A DNA stretch of 64,000 nucleotides from contig NZ_KI911783.1 in the NCBI RefSeq assembly GCF_000515415.1, positions 5,443,831 to 5,507,830 of the forward strand. Direction: 5' to 3'. The position numbers and the translations under genes were made by a program. Source of the DNA: Bradyrhizobium sp. WSM1417 (GTDB lineage: Bacteria > Pseudomonadota > Alphaproteobacteria > Rhizobiales > Xanthobacteraceae). Below the pieces are notes generated by a model, which worked only from the letters and a program-made list of their open reading frames with translations, had not been told where the DNA came from and ran no database searches. Numbering within the stretch: the stretch's first letter is position 1; each line of letters begins with the position of its first letter. Positions 61,157-64,000 of this stretch are shown piece after piece.

Positions 61157-62461
61157 ATGATCGGAAGTAGCGTTGTTGCTCGGACGCGATCGTGGATCGT
61201 CCTTTGCCTTGGTGGATTCCTCGGCGGATTTTTGGGTGTCCTGACCATCGGCTCGCCGGCCATTGCGGCCGACTGCCCCGGCCATCCGGACGCGCTCGGC
61301 ACCTCCCGTACGCTCGTGGTCGACCCGCACGAGCATCCCCGCATCGGCACCATGCAGTACCGCGAGACGCTGCCGCTGAAGGACCATGAAGTCGTCCTGA
61401 CCTTCGACGACGGTCCGTTGCCGAAATATTCCAACCAGGTGCTGCAGATCCTCGCCGACGAGTGCATCAAGGCGACCTTCTTCATCATTGGCGAACAGGC
61501 CAAGGCGAACCCGGAAGGCGTGCGCAAGCTGGTCGCAGCGGGCCATACCGTCGGCACGCACAGCATGAACCATCCGCTCACAATGGACCGGATGCCGCTC
61601 GACAAGGCCGAGGCGCAGATCAATGGCGGCATCGAGTGGACGTCGGCCGCAATGACCGATCCGTCCAAGCTCGCGCCGTTCTTCCGCATTCCCGGCCTGA
61701 TGCGCGCCGACGGCGTCGAGAACGTTCTGATCTCGCGCGGGATCCAGGTCTGGAGCGCCGATTTCCCGGCCGACGACTGGCGCCATGTGTCGTCCGATCG
61801 CGTCTATCAGCTCGCGATCCAGCGGCTTGAGGCCAAGGGCAAGGGCATCCTGCTGCTGCACGACATCCAGGCCCGCACGGTGGCGGCGTTGCCGAAGATC
61901 ATCCGCGATCTCAAAGCGCGCGGCTATCGCATCGTGCACGTGGTGCCCGCGACCCCCGAGCAGCCGGCGACGCCGACCACTCCGGTGGAATGGCTGCTGC
62001 ATCCGCCGACCGAGACCACACCGATTGCGCGCTGGCCGGCCGTGCCGAACTTCGTGTTCGCGCACACCGAGAGGCTTCCGGCGCCCTCGCTGGCCGACCT
62101 CAACGCACAGGCCGCGCATCAACTGCTGCTGCCGCGCAAGACCATGGCCCTCGCCAATGTCGCGGCCACCCTGCCCGTGCCCGGCCGCGATCTCTTTGCG
62201 ATCCCCGAGGGCTCGGTCGAGGTGCTGCTGTCGACGACCTTGTCGCGGCGTGCCGCGACGCGCCTGGCCATGGCGGCCGAGACGCCCCGTGCGGCCAAGG
62301 GCAAAGCCGGCAAGTCGCGCGCTCCCCGCACCGCGCGCGCTGCTCATGGCACACCGAAGCATGCCGCAGAGACCGAGGGCACTGCAGCTAAGAGCGCCGC
62401 GCCCAAAAGCACTACGCCGCGCCCGACCCGTGTGGCGAGCCTGAAGAAGCGCGCGCAGTAG
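61157..62461 (+). CDS. Exported polysaccharide deacetylase (NodB fold), copy 2 with basic tail
   Basis: The 434-residue paralogue of the preceding gene shares DCPGHPDALGTSRTLVVDPH, VVLTFDDGPLPKYSNQVLQI, GHTVGTHSMNHPLTMDRM, APFFRIPGLMRADGVENV and GILLLHDIQARTVAALP. It extends by about 150 residues into an Ala/Pro/Lys-rich C-terminus that could bind anionic cell-wall polymers. A signal region (WIVLCLGGFLGGFLGVLTIG) lies after ATG 61157; ATG 61106 is possible. The pair probably arose by tandem duplication. Confidence 0.88.
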   Translation: MIGSSVVARTRSWIVLCLGGFLGGFLGVLTIGSPAIAADCPGHPDALGTSRTLVVDPHEHPRIGTMQYRETLPLKDHEVVLTFDDGPLPKYSNQVLQILADECIKATFFIIGEQAKANPEGVRKLVAAGHTVGTHSMNHPLTMDRMPLDKAEAQINGGIEWTSAAMTDPSKLAPFFRIPGLMRADGVENVLISRGIQVWSADFPADDWRHVSSDRVYQLAIQRLEAKGKGILLLHDIQARTVAALPKIIRDLKARGYRIVHVVPATPEQPATPTTPVEWLLHPPTETTPIARWPAVPNFVFAHTERLPAPSLADLNAQAAHQLLLPRKTMALANVAATLPVPGRDLFAIPEGSVEVLLSTTLSRRAATRLAMAAETPRAAKGKAGKSRAPRTARAAHGTPKHAAETEGTAAKSAAPKSTTPRPTRVASLKKRAQ

Positions 62462-62464
62462 AAC

Positions 62465-62839
62465 CTACTGTCGCATGATGTTGGCGACGCAGAGCAAGAC
62501 GATCAGCGCCAGGAAGAACAGGTCCATATAGGACTTGACCTCGCCGTCGCGCCGCAGCCGGGCGACGTCGAGCACGACCTGCCTGCGCGCGTTCGTTCCG
62601 CCCGCGCCGTCATTGATCGGCCCTTGCAGCCGCTTGGTCTCAGCCTCCAGCCGCTCGATCTTCTGGTAGAAGTAGAACGCCCGCAGCGTCGAGGCCGCGC
62701 GCATGCCGGTATAGACCAGCACCAGGATCGCGATGATCGCCCGGTTCTGGTATTTCTCCATGAAATTCAGGCTGAAATAGACCATCGCCATGAATGCGAA
62801 GTTGGTCACGAAGCGATAGACGAAGCTTAGAAAGACCAT
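62465..62839 (-). CDS. Small membrane protein of unknown function
   Basis: The 124-residue protein has three hydrophobic segments (FMAMVYFSLNFM; AIIAILVLVYTGMRAA; LFFLALIVLLCVANIM) and a charged middle EKIERLEAETKRLQ-like helix (QKIERLEAETKRLQ). It overlaps nothing and is convergent with deacetylase copy 2, with 3 bases between stops. No family is recognised. Confidence 0.75.
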   Translation of the reverse strand: MVFLSFVYRFVTNFAFMAMVYFSLNFMEKYQNRAIIAILVLVYTGMRAASTLRAFYFYQKIERLEAETKRLQGPINDGAGGTNARRQVVLDVARLRRDGEVKSYMDLFFLALIVLLCVANIMRQ

Positions 62840-63112
62840 GCGGGCTCAAGCCTTGAAGGGTGGCGCAACCGGACCGTGTTGCAAATGCGGGGATCAGGAG
62901 CCCAGACCGGAACAGCCGGCCTGAATGCCATGCAGGCCCGTCTACGCCAACTTTGTTTCAACAAAGATACTATTGCCCCGGCAATGCCGCCTTTTAGCCA
63001 CGCCCGGCCATAATGCAAGCTGCAGCACGGCCGCCGGTCCGGTCCGCGCGCCTGCCGGCTGCAACGGCTCCTTGGAGATTTGGCGGAAGTCCCGATAGAC
63101 TGGGGCCGCCAC

Positions 63113-63385
63113 ATGTGGGGTCTGCCGATGCCGAAGAAGGGAATCACCGGCCACGACGACTGGGTTCTGACCGAGGCGCTCGCGACTGCGCTGGTCGCGC
63201 TGGAGCAGCTCGACACCAAGCACCAGCCGAGCGCGCACATGGACGACATCCGCAAGATGCTCTCGAACGGCAAGGAGCCGGCGGCGGTGAGCCTGCATCT
63301 CGCCCAGGCCAAATGCCGGCTGTTTCCCGACCTCGATCCGCTGGAGATCTACCGGGAATACGGCATCGGCGAGGAATATGGCTGA
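63113..63385 (+). CDS. Small cytosolic protein of unknown function
   Basis: The 90-residue protein begins MWGLPMPKKGITGHDDWVLT and contains ALATALVALEQLDTKHQPSA, DDIRKMLSNGKEPAAVSLHL and FPDLDPLEIYREYGIG. It is helical, soluble and well composed. The start is unclear: the frame is open to TTG 63080, and ATG 63113 lacks a strong ribosome site. Confidence 0.65.
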   Translation: MWGLPMPKKGITGHDDWVLTEALATALVALEQLDTKHQPSAHMDDIRKMLSNGKEPAAVSLHLAQAKCRLFPDLDPLEIYREYGIGEEYG

Positions 63386-63406
63386 GGCTGCGGCTAGCCG
63401 TCGGAC

Positions 63407-63595
63407 CTAAGGCCCGCCGGCGATCGATCCGGCGATCACCATGACCAGCGCGGCCAAGTCGATCTTGCCGTTGACGATCAGCTCCTCCGAGGCTTTCGCG
63501 TCGTCCGCCCGTTCGACCTTCAGCGATTGCGGCCGGTTGGCCGCCTGCCGCTTCAGCTCCTCGACGATGGCTTCCGTGAGTTTCTCTTCCAGCAT
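63407..63595 (-). CDS. Small protein downstream of the copper-binding gene
   Basis: The 62-residue protein begins MLEEKLTEAIVEELKRQAAN and ends GKIDLAALVMVIAGSIAGGP with a C-terminal hydrophobic segment. GAGGAC precedes ATG 63595. It starts 10 bases after the stop of the copper-binding gene and is likely in its operon. No family is recognised. Confidence 0.6.
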   Translation of the reverse strand: MLEEKLTEAIVEELKRQAANRPQSLKVERADDAKASEELIVNGKIDLAALVMVIAGSIAGGP

Positions 63596-63605
63596 GGGCT
63601 TGTCC

Positions 63606-63935
63606 TCAGGCCGCCATCGCACGGCAGGATTGTGCGCAGGAGCGGCACATGGCGACGCACTCGTCCATGCCGCCGACCCGCTCGCAATCCTCGGCGCATT
63701 CGCTGCAGATTTCGGCGCATTCGCCACATGTGTGCCGGTGATGCGGCGTATTGATCAGCATGAAATGCGCCGCCGTCCGGCACATTTCGGCGCACGCCAT
63801 CATCAGGCGGAAATGCTTGGGTTCGACGTGCTTGCCGCCGGTCTCGAGGCAATGGTTCATCGCGGTGCCGAGGCAGGTCTGATAGCAGCTCATGCACAGC
63901 GCGATGCAGCGCGTCATGTCTTCGGATTGAGCCAT
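63606..63935 (-). CDS. Four-helix bundle copper-binding protein (Csp, DUF326)
   Basis: The 109-residue Cys-rich protein begins MAQSEDMTRCIALCMSCYQT and contains HHRHTCGECAEICSECAEDC and CVAMCRSCAQSCRAM. Cysteines spaced i, i+3/i+4 along four helices line the core and hold many Cu(I) ions. There is no signal or Tat peptide, so it is the cytosolic Csp3 type for copper storage. TGGAGACACCGG precedes the ATG at 63935. A small gene follows 10 bases downstream. Confidence 0.92.
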   Translation of the reverse strand: MAQSEDMTRCIALCMSCYQTCLGTAMNHCLETGGKHVEPKHFRLMMACAEMCRTAAHFMLINTPHHRHTCGECAEICSECAEDCERVGGMDECVAMCRSCAQSCRAMAA

Positions 63936-64000
63936 CCGGTGTCTCCAATGCTCGCCCCCTGCCCCGGTCAACCAGGGGGATGTTGTGATCGTTCCTGCCG

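Noticed and set aside
60989..62362. A 457-codon minus-strand frame opposite the second deacetylase
   Set aside because: Antisense shadow; the plus strand has the NodB motifs and a signal peptide.
1..64000. tRNA or rRNA genes
   Set aside because: Reading for conserved T-arm (GGTTCGAATCC-like) and rRNA core segments found no convincing case; a covariance-model scan was not possible here.

Overview
The window looks like chromosomal DNA of a Bradyrhizobium-type alphaproteobacterium (Rhizobiales). It is GC-rich and carries the alphaproteobacterial sets divK-pleD, mipZ next to panC, clpS-clpA, EipB, a Phasin_2 phasin, DUF1489, DUF3572 coupled to dinB, and TrmO. The assignment rests on gene families and my recall of synteny, not on a database search. 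No rRNA, tRNA, CRISPR array, transposase or integrase was found.

Layout. 1-14.5 kb is an accessory, partly decayed stretch. It holds rpmG, a divergent PlsY, a kinase-like gene, a quinone-oxidoreductase-like gene, a secreted caspase-fold protein, an orphan two-domain ArsA ATPase with two membrane genes, an MFS exporter divergent from a TetR regulator, and small secreted proteins. Three copies of the same MFS gene 3' end (61 nt, 384 nt and the intact gene) punctuate it, and three small genes here carry single-base frameshifts. 14.7-23.3 kb is core-like: divK-pleD, DUF3572-dinB-ACT, two RidA proteins, EipB, a glycerophosphodiesterase, a FemAB/GNAT-like protein and a HIT protein. 23.4-35.9 kb holds trmO, azlCD, a SPOR lytic transglycosylase, an orphan TRAP binding protein, a HAD phosphatase, an aldoxime dehydratase-nitrilase operon with a divergent AraC regulator, an aldo/keto reductase, a DHA2 exporter and a cupin. 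35.9-52.2 kb is core again: clpA, clpS, a vWA/Tad-like protein, a phasin, a D,D-carboxypeptidase with SPOR domain, DnaJ and vWA proteins, mipZ/panC, GST and DUF599. 52.6-55.9 kb is an island-like segment with a three-gene operon: processive family-2 glycosyltransferase, HlyD-type adaptor and a small zinc-ribbon protein resembling TackOD1. 56.1-64 kb holds a TolA/TonB-like protein, an aldo/keto reductase, an XRE-type protein, MgtE, two tandem NodB-fold deacetylases and a cytosolic-type copper-storage protein.

How the genes fit together. DivK/PleD, MipZ and ClpSA belong to cell-cycle and proteolysis control. The transglycosylase, carboxypeptidase, EipB and deacetylases serve the envelope. The nitrilase, aldoxime dehydratase and AraC regulator form a recognisable aldoxime-nitrile pathway. 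The best candidate for an undescribed system is the glycosyltransferase/HlyD/zinc-ribbon operon, which looks like a minimal synthase-dependent polysaccharide export machine without a PilZ domain. The second is the cassette structure bounded by repeated MFS 3' ends. Four single-base frameshifts (near 982, 2662, 13219 and 27682) need read-level checking before they are called biological.
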